From CAYLZO01 sp964387775 (GTDB lineage Bacteria > Chloroflexota > Anaerolineae > JAAYZQ01), in NCBI GenBank assembly GCA_964387775.1, contig CAYLZO010000028.1, positions 1 to 30,957 of the forward strand: a stretch of 30,957 nucleotides of DNA. Reading direction: 5' to 3'. This document shows positions 22,052 to 29,681 of the stretch, one piece after another (position 1 is the stretch's first letter; every line of letters starts with the position of its first letter). Below the pieces are notes generated by a model, which was not told the origin of the DNA, did no database searches, and saw only the letters and a list, made by a program, of their open reading frames with translations. The position numbers and the translations under genes were made by a program.

Positions 22052-22975
22052 ATGTTCAACATTGTAGAGAGACGGCATTGGTATTTTCTGCTCTCGGCGG
22101 TGATCATCATCCCCGGCCTGGTGGCCATGATCTACTCCATCGCCGCCTTTGGCTCGCCGGTCAAGCTGAGCATCGACTTTACGGGCGGTTCCCTGATGGA
22201 ACTCCGTTTCGACCAGGAGATCCAGCCTGGCGACGTGCGCCAGATCTTTTTGGACGAGGGCTTTCTCGGCACGTCGGTTTCGACGACGACCGACGAGCGG
22301 ACGGTGCTGTTCCGCACCAAGTCGATGCAGCCCGAGACCAAAGACCAGCTCGTAGACAAACTCCGCACCCGCTTTGGCCCCATCGAGGAGCTGCGCTTCG
22401 AATCAGTCGGACCGGCCGTCGGCGCCGAGGTGACCCGCACGGCGGGCATCGCCGTGGCCGTGGCGGCCGCCTTTATCCTCATCTTTATCCTCTTTGCCTT
22501 CCGTAAAGTGCCCAACGCCTTCCGCTTTGGCGTCTGTGCCATCGCGGCCATGATTCACGACATCCTGGTCACCGTCGGGCTCTTTTCCCTGGCCGGCCTG
22601 ATCATGAACTGGGAAGCCGACGCCCTCTTTTTGACGGCCATCCTGACCGTCATCGGCTTTAGCGTGCAGGACACCATCGTCGTGTTCGACCGCATCCGCG
22701 AGAACATCCCCAAGCGGCGCGGCGAGCCCTTCGAGACCATCGTCAACCGCAGCTTGCTGGAGACGATCCACCGCTCGCTGGCGACCCAGCTCAATGCCAT
22801 CTTTGTGCTCATCGCCCTCCTCATCTTTGGCGGGGCGACGATTAAGCAGTTCGTGGCCGTACTCCTGGTGGGCCTGCTCTCGGGGACCTATTCGTCCATT
22901 TTTAACGCTGTGCCACTATTGGTAGCTTGGGAAACTGGTAAATTGGCTGGCCAGCCGCGTGAGGCAACGGCCTAA
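22052..22975 (+). CDS. secF: Protein translocase subunit SecF
   Basis: A 307-residue partner of SecD. ATG 22052 has AGAGAGG 8 nt upstream; an in-frame TTG 21 nt earlier lies before that ribosome site. TM1 (YFLLSAVIIIPGLVAMIYSI) leads to IDFTGGSLMELRF, the SecF signature. Five more helices carry GFSVQDTIVVFDRIRENIPK and LNRS-like TIVNRSLLETIHRSLATQ. The C-terminal tail (AWETGKLAGQPREATA) is coded by AT-richer DNA than the rest and may be repeat-derived. The stop codon TAA overlaps the first base of the palindrome at 22975-23029. Confidence 0.95.
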   Translation: MFNIVERRHWYFLLSAVIIIPGLVAMIYSIAAFGSPVKLSIDFTGGSLMELRFDQEIQPGDVRQIFLDEGFLGTSVSTTTDERTVLFRTKSMQPETKDQLVDKLRTRFGPIEELRFESVGPAVGAEVTRTAGIAVAVAAAFILIFILFAFRKVPNAFRFGVCAIAAMIHDILVTVGLFSLAGLIMNWEADALFLTAILTVIGFSVQDTIVVFDRIRENIPKRRGEPFETIVNRSLLETIHRSLATQLNAIFVLIALLIFGGATIKQFVAVLLVGLLSGTYSSIFNAVPLLVAWETGKLAGQPREATA

Positions 22976-23029
22976 TATCCAATACCCAATATCCGCACCG
23001 CCCGATATTGGATATTGGGTATTGGATAT
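22975..23029. repeat. ATATCCAATACCC palindrome between secF and the GDPD gene
   Basis: The 19-bp left arm ATATCCAATACCCAATATC (22975-22993) and right arm GATATTGGGTATTGGATAT (23011-23029) are exact reverse complements. It starts in the secF stop codon and ends 6 bp before the next gene's likely GTG start. Confidence 0.92.
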
Positions 23030-23035
23030 GGACCT

Positions 23036-23848
23036 GTGGAGTCTCATTACCTCGACCGCCCGCTAAACTTTGCCCATCGCGGCGCCAGCTTTGAGGCGCC
23101 CGAGAACACCCTGGCGGCCTTTCTCCTCGCCGTCGAACTGGGCGCCGACGGCATCGAGTTCGACGTGCAGATCTCCCGTGACGGCGAGGTGGTCGTCGTG
23201 CACGATTTCTCACTGGAGGCGACGACCGACGGACAGGGCGCGGTGGGGGACAAGACCCTCGGCGAGCTGAAAGCGCTGGACGCCGGGGCTTGGTTCGATC
23301 CGGTCTTTGCCGGGCAGCGCATCCCCACCTTGCAAGAAGTGGTGGACGCCGTCGGCGACCGGCTGCTGCTCAACGTCGAGCTCAAGACCACGAGCCTGAG
23401 CGGCGATGGGCTGGAGGCCGCCGTCGTCCAGGCCATCGAGGACAACCACCTGCAGGACCGCGTGGTCGTCTCGTCCTTCAATCCCCTGGCCGTGCGGCGG
23501 GTCCGGCAGCTCGACGCCTGGATTCCCACCGGCCTCCTCTACGCCCCGGACCAGCCGATCCTGCTGCGGTGGCCCTGGCTGTGCCGGTTGCTCAAGCCCG
23601 ATGCCCTCCACCCCCATCATTCGCTGGTGGACGCCGAATTCGTGCACAAGACGCAGAGGGCCGGCCGGCGCGTCCACGCCTGGACCGTCGACGATCCGGG
23701 TCAGATGTGGCAGTTGATGCGCCTGGGCGTGGACCTCATCATCACCAACCGGCCCGACCTGCTGCGGCGGGTATTATTGGCCGGCCGGGGGCGCTGGCAT
23801 ACGCCGGGCCAGAAGCTGTTGGCGGCGCCTGGCCCGGAAGGGAGTTGA
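23036..23848 (+). CDS. Glycerophosphodiester phosphodiesterase
   Basis: A 270-residue TIM-barrel enzyme that hydrolyses glycerophosphodiesters to glycerol-3-phosphate and an alcohol. The likely start is GTG 23036; no Shine-Dalgarno is clear because the palindrome lies directly upstream, and an in-frame TTG at 23015 inside the palindrome is the alternative. His14-Arg15 in FAHRGASFEAPENTLAAF, Glu41 and Asp43 in GIEFDVQ, and His56 in VVVHDFSLEATT form the GDPD active site; a further core motif is LLLNVELKT and the terminus has HAWTVDDPGQMWQLMRLGVD. No signal peptide, so cytoplasmic. It lies between secF and the DUF951 gene in one direction. Confidence 0.93.
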   Translation: MESHYLDRPLNFAHRGASFEAPENTLAAFLLAVELGADGIEFDVQISRDGEVVVVHDFSLEATTDGQGAVGDKTLGELKALDAGAWFDPVFAGQRIPTLQEVVDAVGDRLLLNVELKTTSLSGDGLEAAVVQAIEDNHLQDRVVVSSFNPLAVRRVRQLDAWIPTGLLYAPDQPILLRWPWLCRLLKPDALHPHHSLVDAEFVHKTQRAGRRVHAWTVDDPGQMWQLMRLGVDLIITNRPDLLRRVLLAGRGRWHTPGQKLLAAPGPEGS

Positions 23849-23851
23849 ACG

Positions 23852-24061
23852 ATGGCCAAAGACCCAAGAGACCTCGAGATCGACGACCTGGTCCGGCTGC
23901 GTAAACCCCATCCCTGCGGCAGCTACGAGTGGCGCGTGGTGCGCGTCGGCGCCGACATCGGCCTCAAGTGCCAGGTCTGCGGCCGGCGCATCCTGTTGAG
24001 CCGCTCAAATTTCCGCAAGCGGGTCAAGACCGTGATCCATCGGGGTCCGGGGGAAGCGTAA
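23852..24061 (+). CDS. DUF951-family small protein
   Basis: A 69-residue protein with ATG 23852, 3 bp after the GDPD stop, with GGAAGGGAG upstream inside that gene. Family signature: LVRLRKPHPCGSYEWRVVRV, then GADIGLKCQVCGRRILLSR and KRVKTVIHRG. The CQVC pair and Cys22 could bind zinc, and the fold is probably OB-like; the function of DUF951 is unknown, but it is widespread in Firmicutes and Chloroflexota and often lies near ribosome or DNA maintenance genes. Followed by a terminator. Confidence 0.9.
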   Translation: MAKDPRDLEIDDLVRLRKPHPCGSYEWRVVRVGADIGLKCQVCGRRILLSRSNFRKRVKTVIHRGPGEA

Positions 24062-24074
24062 CCGAAAGAAAACA

Positions 24075-24094
24075 AGCCTTCGTAAGGCTCTTTT
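24075..24094. terminator. Terminator after the DUF951 gene
   Basis: AGCCTT (24075-24080), CGT, AAGGCT (24084-24089), C, TTTT. A-rich on the other side, so it may also end the convergent ruvA transcript. Confidence 0.75.
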
Positions 24095-24098
24095 ACTC

Positions 24099-24698
24099 CT
24101 ACGCGGCAAAGTAGGCCAGAGCCAGCCGGACCTTCTCCTCCAGCTCCAACGGCTCGCGGGGCAGGTGGCGGATGGCCTCCTGGGCCTCGGCGACGCTGTA
24201 GCCCAGGCCCGTCAGCGCGGCGATGAGGACTTCGGTGAGCTCAGTCGAGCCGTCGGCCTCGGTGAGGGCCGGGGCCGGCTCACCCATCTCTACCTCGTGG
24301 GCGACCTTGTCTTTGAGGTCAAAGACCAGCTTTTTGGCCGTCTTGGGGCCGATGCCCGGCACCTGCGATAGCGCCTGGAGGTCCTCCCGGGCGATGGCAG
24401 CCCGGAGCCGCTCGGGAGGCAAGAAGGAGAGGAGAGAGAGCGCCACCTTTGGCCCGACGCCCGACACGGTGAGGCACAGGCGAAAGAGGTCCAGTTCCTC
24501 CTGGGTGGCGCAGCCGTAGAGGGTCAGATCGTTCTCGCGGACGTGGAGGTGGGTAAAGAGCGTCACTTCCCGGCCTGAACCCCGCAGTTGATCCAGCAGG
24601 GACTGGGGCACAAAAACCTGGAAGCCCACACCTCCCACCTGGAGCACAACCGAATCCTTGTCAGCCCTGGCGATGGTGCCGGTAAGACTGGCGATCAT
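24099..24698 (-). CDS. ruvA: Holliday junction protein RuvA
   Basis: A 199-residue protein that binds four-way junctions as a tetramer and guides the RuvB motor. ATG 24698. Domain I OB fold: MIASLTGTIARADKDSVVLQ, then LFTHLHVRENDLTLYGC. Domain II has two helix-hairpin-helix motifs: LTVSGVGPKVALSLLS and SQVPGIGPKTAKKLVFDLKD. Domain III (about 150-199, IAALTGLGYSVAEAQEAI) contacts RuvB. Normal length. It is the last gene of the yebC-ruvC-(unknown)-ruvA run; ruvB is not in the window. Confidence 0.96.
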   Translation of the reverse strand: MIASLTGTIARADKDSVVLQVGGVGFQVFVPQSLLDQLRGSGREVTLFTHLHVRENDLTLYGCATQEELDLFRLCLTVSGVGPKVALSLLSFLPPERLRAAIAREDLQALSQVPGIGPKTAKKLVFDLKDKVAHEVEMGEPAPALTEADGSTELTEVLIAALTGLGYSVAEAQEAIRHLPREPLELEEKVRLALAYFAA

Positions 24699-24796
24699 CT
24701 GTTCCCCTCATCTTCCCGAGACACAAACAGCGCAGCATAGCGATAGTCGAATTCTGACCAGGCGAGCAAAGTCCCCTACGGGAATCTGCAGATTGT

Positions 24797-25153
24797 TTAT
24801 GATGTGGGACTGGCAACAAGTCGCTGGGCATGTTCAGCGATATCCTCAAGTAGGTCGTCGGTGGCGAGTACCTCCCCAGGTTGAGCATCCACACGGATCG
24901 CCCCAACCTGGCCCAAGAGTCCCCGAGAAGATGTGGACAGGAGCACCGGCACACGCCAGTACACGTGTTCGGCCAAGACCAACTCTGGCTCGCCGCCATG
25001 CAGCAAGTTGCCAAGCTTATCCAGCATCAGCAAGTGCACCTTCTGGCGAGCGACAAAGGGCGTGATGTTCACTTGCGCCTTGACGTGAACCTGAATGTCC
25101 ACCTCCGCTGAGTGCAACTGAGAAGGTTGCAGTCTTTCCAGAACGACGGACAT
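24797..25153 (-). CDS. Unrecognised protein between ruvC and ruvA
   Basis: A 118-residue protein with ATG 25153, preceded by GTGAGAG. The N-terminus (SVVLERLQPSQLHSAEVDIQ, VHVKAQVNITPFVARQKVHL) leads to ELVLAEHVYWRVPVLLS and GLLGQVGAIRVDAQPGEVLA; the ending is a charged helix (TDDLLEDIAEHAQRLVAS). The pattern 'V..A...V........G.....GEP.LV' then WRVPV.LS and G.VG.I.VD...GEV recalls a small hypothetical family seen in Chloroflexota; I know no function. It could be a predicted alpha/beta protein that binds another protein. It shares the direction and tight spacing of ruvC and ruvA. Confidence 0.65.
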   Translation of the reverse strand: MSVVLERLQPSQLHSAEVDIQVHVKAQVNITPFVARQKVHLLMLDKLGNLLHGGEPELVLAEHVYWRVPVLLSTSSRGLLGQVGAIRVDAQPGEVLATDDLLEDIAEHAQRLVASPTS

Positions 25154-25205
25154 GGTTCTCTCACTTTCTATCGTAGCCGATGTCACACGGCTCTGAATCC
25201 GGGCA

Positions 25206-25703
25206 TCACGTCTGCCCCTCGATGAGCGCCGTCATCCGCGCCGAGTGAATGTGGCACACGGCCACCGCCACCGCGTCGGCGGCGTCGTCGGGCCGGGGCA
25301 CCTCTTCCAGGTGGAGCAACATGCGCACCATCTCCTGGACCTGGCGCTTGTCGGCGCCGCCATAGCCGGCCACGGCCTGCTTGACCTCCAGCGGCTTGTA
25401 CTCGTAGATGGGCAGGTCGGCCTCGGCCAGGGCCAGCAGGGCCACGCCCCGCGCCTGGCCCACCGACAGCGCCGTGCGCACGTTGCGGCTGAAGAACAAC
25501 TCCTCGACGGCGCCCACGTCCGGCTCGTGCTCGCGGATGACGTCTCGCAGCCCGCTAAAGATCGTCTGTAGCCGCTTCGGCAAGGGCTGGCCCGCCGGCG
25601 TGGTGATGACGCCGTAATCGACCAGGGCCAGCCCATCGTCCTCCTCCCGCACCAAGCCAAAGCCCGTGATGGCCGTGCCGGGATCGATCCCGAGGACCAG
25701 CAC
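25206..25703 (-). CDS. ruvC: Holliday junction resolvase RuvC
   Basis: A 165-residue endonuclease that makes paired cuts in Holliday junctions held by RuvA/RuvB. GTG 25703 overlaps the yebC stop by one base (TAGTG). Catalytic acids: Asp7 in LGIDPGT, Glu67/68 in AVEELFF, Asp140 and Asp143 in RPDDAADAVAVAVCH. Further family blocks: SRNVRTALSVGQARGVAL and YKPLEVKQAVAGYGGADKRQ. Typical length. Confidence 0.96.
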   Translation of the reverse strand: MLVLGIDPGTAITGFGLVREEDDGLALVDYGVITTPAGQPLPKRLQTIFSGLRDVIREHEPDVGAVEELFFSRNVRTALSVGQARGVALLALAEADLPIYEYKPLEVKQAVAGYGGADKRQVQEMVRMLLHLEEVPRPDDAADAVAVAVCHIHSARMTALIEGQT

Positions 25704-26458
25704 TAAGACTGTTCCTCGAACTTGGCCATCAAGTCGTCCGGGATGTCCAGGTTGGAGTAGACCTGCTGGACGTCGTCCGAGTCCTCCAGCCGGGAGATCA
25801 GGTTCATGTTCTGGAAGGTCTGTTTTTCGTCCAGCTTGACCGTGGTCTTGGGGATCATGGTCAACTCGGCCGTGTCCGGCTTGAGGCCGTGACTCTCCAG
25901 GCCCTCCTGGACCATCTGGAAATCGTTGGGTTGGGCAAAGACCTCGACAAGATCGTCGCCAAAGACGACGTCGTCGGCCCCGGCTTCCACGGCGATCTCA
26001 AAGACGTAATCGGGGTCCAGGTCGTTGGGCTGGAGGGTAAAGTAGCCCTTGGGCTCGAACTGCCAGGCCACGCAGCCCGTCTCGCCCAGGTTGCCGCCCA
26101 ATTTGGTAAAGCCCCGCCGGATGTCGGCCACGGCCCGGTTCCGGTTGTCGGTGACGACCGAGATCATCAAAGCCACGCCGTGCGGCCCATAGCCCTCGTA
26201 CATGATCTCTTCCAGTTCGGCAGCATCTTTGTCCAGGCCGGCGCCCCGGCGGATGGCCCGCTCGATGTTGTCCTTGGGCATGTTGGCTTCTTTGGCCTTG
26301 TCGATGGCCAGCCGCAGCTTAAAGTTGATCTCGGGGTCCGGCCCCTCCCGCGCGGCGATGGCGATCTCTTTGGCCAGCTTGGTAAAGATCTGCCCCCGCT
26401 TGGCGTCCTCTGCTGCCTTTTTCCGCTTAATCGTTGACCACTTGGAGTGTCCGCTCAA
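25703..26458 (-). CDS. yebC: YebC/TACO1-family protein
   Basis: A 251-residue protein starting MSGHSKWSTIKRKKAAEDAK at ATG 26458. Other signatures: GQIFTKLAKEIAIAAREG, ANMPKDNIERAIRRG, EGYGPHGVALMISVVTDNRN and KLGGNLGETGCVAWQFEPKG. YebC proteins have been reported both as DNA-binding regulators near ruvC and as factors that relieve ribosome stalling on proline-rich stretches. The yebC-ruvC pairing is conserved across bacteria. Stop and ruvC start overlap by one base. Confidence 0.96.
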   Translation of the reverse strand: MSGHSKWSTIKRKKAAEDAKRGQIFTKLAKEIAIAAREGPDPEINFKLRLAIDKAKEANMPKDNIERAIRRGAGLDKDAAELEEIMYEGYGPHGVALMISVVTDNRNRAVADIRRGFTKLGGNLGETGCVAWQFEPKGYFTLQPNDLDPDYVFEIAVEAGADDVVFGDDLVEVFAQPNDFQMVQEGLESHGLKPDTAELTMIPKTTVKLDEKQTFQNMNLISRLEDSDDVQQVYSNLDIPDDLMAKFEEQS

Positions 26459-26487
26459 CTCTACCTCCTACCCATTCCTCTTTGTAT

Positions 26488-26700
26488 CTAGAGCAATCGC
26501 TTGAATTCCTCAATCGACATCCCTGCATCTTTGATGATTCCACCCATCGTATAGGCATTGATTGGGTTCGCACGAGGAATGATGATAATGCGATGACCAT
26601 CCGTCATTGAGATGTGCTTTCCCTCGCGGACTAGCCAGAATCCCGCCTTTTTGAAGGCTCGCACAGCTCGACGATGCGGTATCCCCGGAAGTTTGGGCAT
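26488..26700 (-). CDS. hicA: HicA-type toxin (mRNA interferase)
   Basis: A 70-residue double-stranded-RNA-binding-fold toxin. The start MPKLPGIPHRRAVRAFKKAG leads to FWLVREGKHISM, where His29 is the catalytic residue of HicA; RIIIIPRANPINAYTMGGII follows, then a helix (MSIEEFKRLL). Free HicA cleaves mRNA. It starts 2 nt after the stop of the HicB antitoxin gene. The order antitoxin first is the less common one. Confidence 0.92.
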   Translation of the reverse strand: MPKLPGIPHRRAVRAFKKAGFWLVREGKHISMTDGHRIIIIPRANPINAYTMGGIIKDAGMSIEEFKRLL

Positions 26701-26702
26701 GA

Positions 26703-26900
26703 CTACCCAGGTACCTCAACCAGCCGAGTCATGCTATCCTCCGTTAGTTCTTCCACGGTCAACAAGTAGGTCTCTATCGCATCCTTGATGTTTTCGAGAG
26801 CTTCCTCTTCCGTCTCTCCCTGTGACCAACATCCCGGCAGTCCGGGACACCACACAGCATATCCTTCGTCCGTTTGTTCAAGTCTTACTCTATATTCCAT
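26703..26900 (-). CDS. hicB: HicB-type antitoxin
   Basis: A 65-residue protein from ATG 26900, with CGGAGG 7 nt upstream; a longer in-frame start lies beyond that site. It shows the partial RNase H-like HicB fold: MEYRVRLEQTDEGYAVWCPG, LPGCWSQGETEEEALENIKD, then AIETYLLTVEELTED. It has no C-terminal DNA-binding domain, so it belongs to the short HicB/YgaF-type antitoxins that only bind HicA. It is followed immediately by hicA. Confidence 0.92.
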   Translation of the reverse strand: MEYRVRLEQTDEGYAVWCPGLPGCWSQGETEEEALENIKDAIETYLLTVEELTEDSMTRLVEVPG

Positions 26901-26922
26901 CGCTATCCTCCGAAAAACAAAC

Positions 26923-27405
26923 CTACACCCGCCGGCCACCTTTCAACTCCCCCTGCAAGGCGGCCAGCCCCTCCCAATCACCGGCTGCGGCCAACCGGGC
27001 CTGCTCCGGCCAGGTTTCGGGATCGGCCAGCCGGCGCAGCCTGGGGCTCTCGGCTTCCAAGATCTCCTCGATGCGGCCCACGTCCGTGTCGGCCAGTTGG
27101 GCAAAGGTGGTGACGCCCGCCGCCTGGAGCACACTCGAAATCTTGGGGCCGATGCCCTCGATGTGCTTCAAATCGTCCGGTTCGGCCGGCTCAGCCGGCT
27201 CGGGCACCACCGCTTCGGCCACCAGCGCTTCTGCCGCCGGGGCTTCCGTCGCCGGGGCTCCTGTCGGCACCTCGATCTCGATAGCCGGCGCGCTCTTTTT
27301 CTCTGCGCCCCGGCTCAACAGCCACCAAAGAAGCAAGCCCAGCACCAACACCCCGCTGAACAATAACACCAGAAATACGAGCAACAATAACAACGCTCTC
27401 AGCAT
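26923..27405 (-). CDS. Membrane-anchored helix-hairpin-helix protein
   Basis: A 160-residue protein from ATG 27405 with AGGAGGAGAGG upstream. A strong N-terminal membrane helix (LLLLLVFLVLLFSGVLVLGL then LLWWLLS) is followed by an Ala/Pro/Glu-rich linker (about 35-77) and a C-terminal domain beginning LKHIEGIGPKISSVLQAAG, a helix-hairpin-helix of the type found in flap-endonuclease-like and DUF4332 proteins. It probably binds DNA at the membrane, or another protein. It follows ftsK after 18 bp, which may reflect a shared role in DNA handling at division. Confidence 0.8.
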   Translation of the reverse strand: MLRALLLLLVFLVLLFSGVLVLGLLLWWLLSRGAEKKSAPAIEIEVPTGAPATEAPAAEALVAEAVVPEPAEPAEPDDLKHIEGIGPKISSVLQAAGVTTFAQLADTDVGRIEEILEAESPRLRRLADPETWPEQARLAAAGDWEGLAALQGELKGGRRV

Positions 27406-27423
27406 GGCCCTCTCCTCCTTCTC

Positions 27424-29670
27424 CTAGTCCGGCTCCACCCCCGGCAGCCGCTCCTCGATCTCGTCGAAATCGATGCCCGCCCCCAGGAGCACTTTTCGCC
27501 CCTGGCCGCCCCCTCGGTCCGGGCCAACGATGTCCTGCGCCTCCAGTTGGTCCACGATCCGCGCCGCCCGGGGAAAGCCGATGTGCAGCCGGCGTTGGAT
27601 GAACGACGTCGAGATCGTCTTGCGGCCGCGGGCCAACTCGATGGCGTCCGGTACCAATTCGTCGGGCGGCTCGTCCCCAAACTGGGTCCAGGGCGGGAAC
27701 AACTCGGCCTGTTCGACGTCGTGATCCTGGTCGCGCCAGAAAGCCGTCAGGCGGCCGATCTCCTCGTCGGAGACGAAACAGCCCTGCAGCCGGATCGGCG
27801 ACGACTGCTGCGGAGACATAAAGAGCATGTCGCCCCGGCCCAGCAGCGTCTCGGCGCCCCCCTGGTCGAGGATGACGCGCGAGTCGGTCTGGCTGGTGAC
27901 GGCAAAGCTCACGCGGGCCGGGAAATTGGCCTTGATGAGGCCCGTCACCACGTCCACGCTGGGCCGCTGGGTGGCAATGACCAGGTGGATGCCCGTCGCC
28001 CGGCCCATCTGGGCCACGCGGCAGATGTGGCGCTCCACCTCGTCGGGCGCAACCATCATCAGGTCGGCCAGCTCGTCGATAAAGACGGCCAACGTGGGCA
28101 GAGGTTCCTCGCCCTTGCGGCGGCCGACACGCTGGTTGTATTCGTCCAGGTTGCGGACCCCCGCCTCGTGAAAGAGTTTGTAGCGGGCATCCATCTGGCG
28201 CGTAATCCAGGCCAGCGCCCCCACGACCTGCTCCACGTCGATCACCACCGGCGCCAGCAAGTGGGGCACGTCGTTGTAGCCGATCAACTCGACCATCTTG
28301 GGGTCGATCATCAACATTCTCAGGTCTTGGGGTCTGTTGCTAAACAGCAAACAACAGACGATGGCGTTGATGCACACGCTCTTGCCCGAACCGGTGGCCC
28401 CGGCGATGAGCAGGTGGGGCATCAGCGCCAGGTCCACGGCCATGGACTGGCCCGATACGGTCTCGCCCAGGGCGATGGCCAGCCGTGAATCGATGCTTTT
28501 GAATTCCTTCGATTCCATCACCCCGCGCAGCGAGACCAGCGAGACCTGCTTGTTGGGCACCTCCAGCCCGACCACCGACCGGCCGGGTACCGGGGCCTCG
28601 ATGCGCACGGGGGACGCTGCCAGCGCCAGGGCCAGGTCCTTCTGGAGGCTGGAGATCTTGCGCACCCGCACCCGCTGCTGCTGGACCTCGCCCCCCACCC
28701 GGCGCTCGACGTAACCCGGGTCCAGGCCAAACTGGGTGACGGTCGGCCCCTGGTTGACCTCCACCACCTTGGCCGGCACGCCAAAGCTCTCCAGCGTCTC
28801 CTCGATGATCTGCGTCTTGCGGCGCACGTCGGCGTCGCCATAGGCCTGCGGCGAGGACGTCTCCAGCAGGTCCAGGGGCGGCAAGCTGCCGTCCTTCGGG
28901 CGCGGCCGGCTGCGCGTTCGCCTCCTCGTGCGGCTCGACGATTTTCGCTTGCGCGGCTTGGACTCTGCCTCGTCCGGCTCCTCCTCCCACCAGGGCACCT
29001 CGGCCGGCTCGGGCACGACCGGCGCACCCTGCCAGGCCATCCACCAGCGGCTCAGCGCCGCGACGACCACCCGCCACTGGCGCTCCCCCCAGGCCAGCAG
29101 GTCCTGGCTGGAGACGGGAAGCATCAGGTACAGGCCGCCCGCCAGTGCCGCCAGCAGCACCAACGAGCCGACGAGGGCGCCCAGCCCCTCCATGAGCAGG
29201 ACGGCCAAGGCCCAGCCCACATAGCCCCCGGCCTGCCCCTGGTCGGCCACCAAAAAGGCTTCGTCGGCGCCTTCGCGCAGCACCAGGGGCGCGTGGCTGG
29301 CGACAAGGATGGCCAACAGCAGCAACTCCAGGCCGATCAAGTGGACCGGGCCGAGGTCGATCCGCTCGCGCAGGTCCCGCCAAATCAGCCACAGGCCGAG
29401 CACGCCCACGCTGAGGGCGACCGGATAGGCGCCCCAACCAAAGAAGCGGCGCAGATTCGCGGCCCACCAGTCGAGGACGGCGCCCGACGAGACGTCGGAC
29501 AGGCCAAAAACGGTCAGGGCGGCCAGGATCAGCAGGATGAGGCCCGAGATCTCGCGCTGCATCGGCCCGAGCTGGAACCTCCATTCGGGCCGCCAGCTCG
29601 AAATCCGCTGCCAGGCCTCCTGCCAGCGGGCCCAGCCCTTTTTGACCTTCCGCTTGCGCCGACGGCTCAT
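27424..29670 (-). CDS. ftsK: DNA translocase FtsK/SpoIIIE
   Basis: A 748-residue hexameric motor that pumps DNA through the division septum. ATG 29670. A basic N-terminus (SRRRKRKVKKGWARW) precedes four membrane segments (about 38-55, 66-82, 93-113 and 138-165), then a charged linker. The alpha-beta motor domain starts near residue 280: VNQGPTVTQFGLDPG, Walker A GATGSGKSV (about 423-431), Walker B TLAVFIDELADLMM, and SFAVTSQTDSRVILDQGGAE. The gamma winged helix at the end (RGRKTISTSFIQRRLHIGF) recognises polar DNA motifs. It starts 11 bp after the S1-domain gene. Confidence 0.96.
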   Translation of the reverse strand: MSRRRKRKVKKGWARWQEAWQRISSWRPEWRFQLGPMQREISGLILLILAALTVFGLSDVSSGAVLDWWAANLRRFFGWGAYPVALSVGVLGLWLIWRDLRERIDLGPVHLIGLELLLLAILVASHAPLVLREGADEAFLVADQGQAGGYVGWALAVLLMEGLGALVGSLVLLAALAGGLYLMLPVSSQDLLAWGERQWRVVVAALSRWWMAWQGAPVVPEPAEVPWWEEEPDEAESKPRKRKSSSRTRRRTRSRPRPKDGSLPPLDLLETSSPQAYGDADVRRKTQIIEETLESFGVPAKVVEVNQGPTVTQFGLDPGYVERRVGGEVQQQRVRVRKISSLQKDLALALAASPVRIEAPVPGRSVVGLEVPNKQVSLVSLRGVMESKEFKSIDSRLAIALGETVSGQSMAVDLALMPHLLIAGATGSGKSVCINAIVCCLLFSNRPQDLRMLMIDPKMVELIGYNDVPHLLAPVVIDVEQVVGALAWITRQMDARYKLFHEAGVRNLDEYNQRVGRRKGEEPLPTLAVFIDELADLMMVAPDEVERHICRVAQMGRATGIHLVIATQRPSVDVVTGLIKANFPARVSFAVTSQTDSRVILDQGGAETLLGRGDMLFMSPQQSSPIRLQGCFVSDEEIGRLTAFWRDQDHDVEQAELFPPWTQFGDEPPDELVPDAIELARGRKTISTSFIQRRLHIGFPRAARIVDQLEAQDIVGPDRGGGQGRKVLLGAGIDFDEIEERLPGVEPD

Positions 29671-29681
29671 CTCTTCCGTCT

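Noticed and set aside
1933..23029. The set of palindromes as a CRISPR array
   Set aside because: The copies are far apart, differ in sequence and are not regularly spaced with unique spacers; no cas genes are present.
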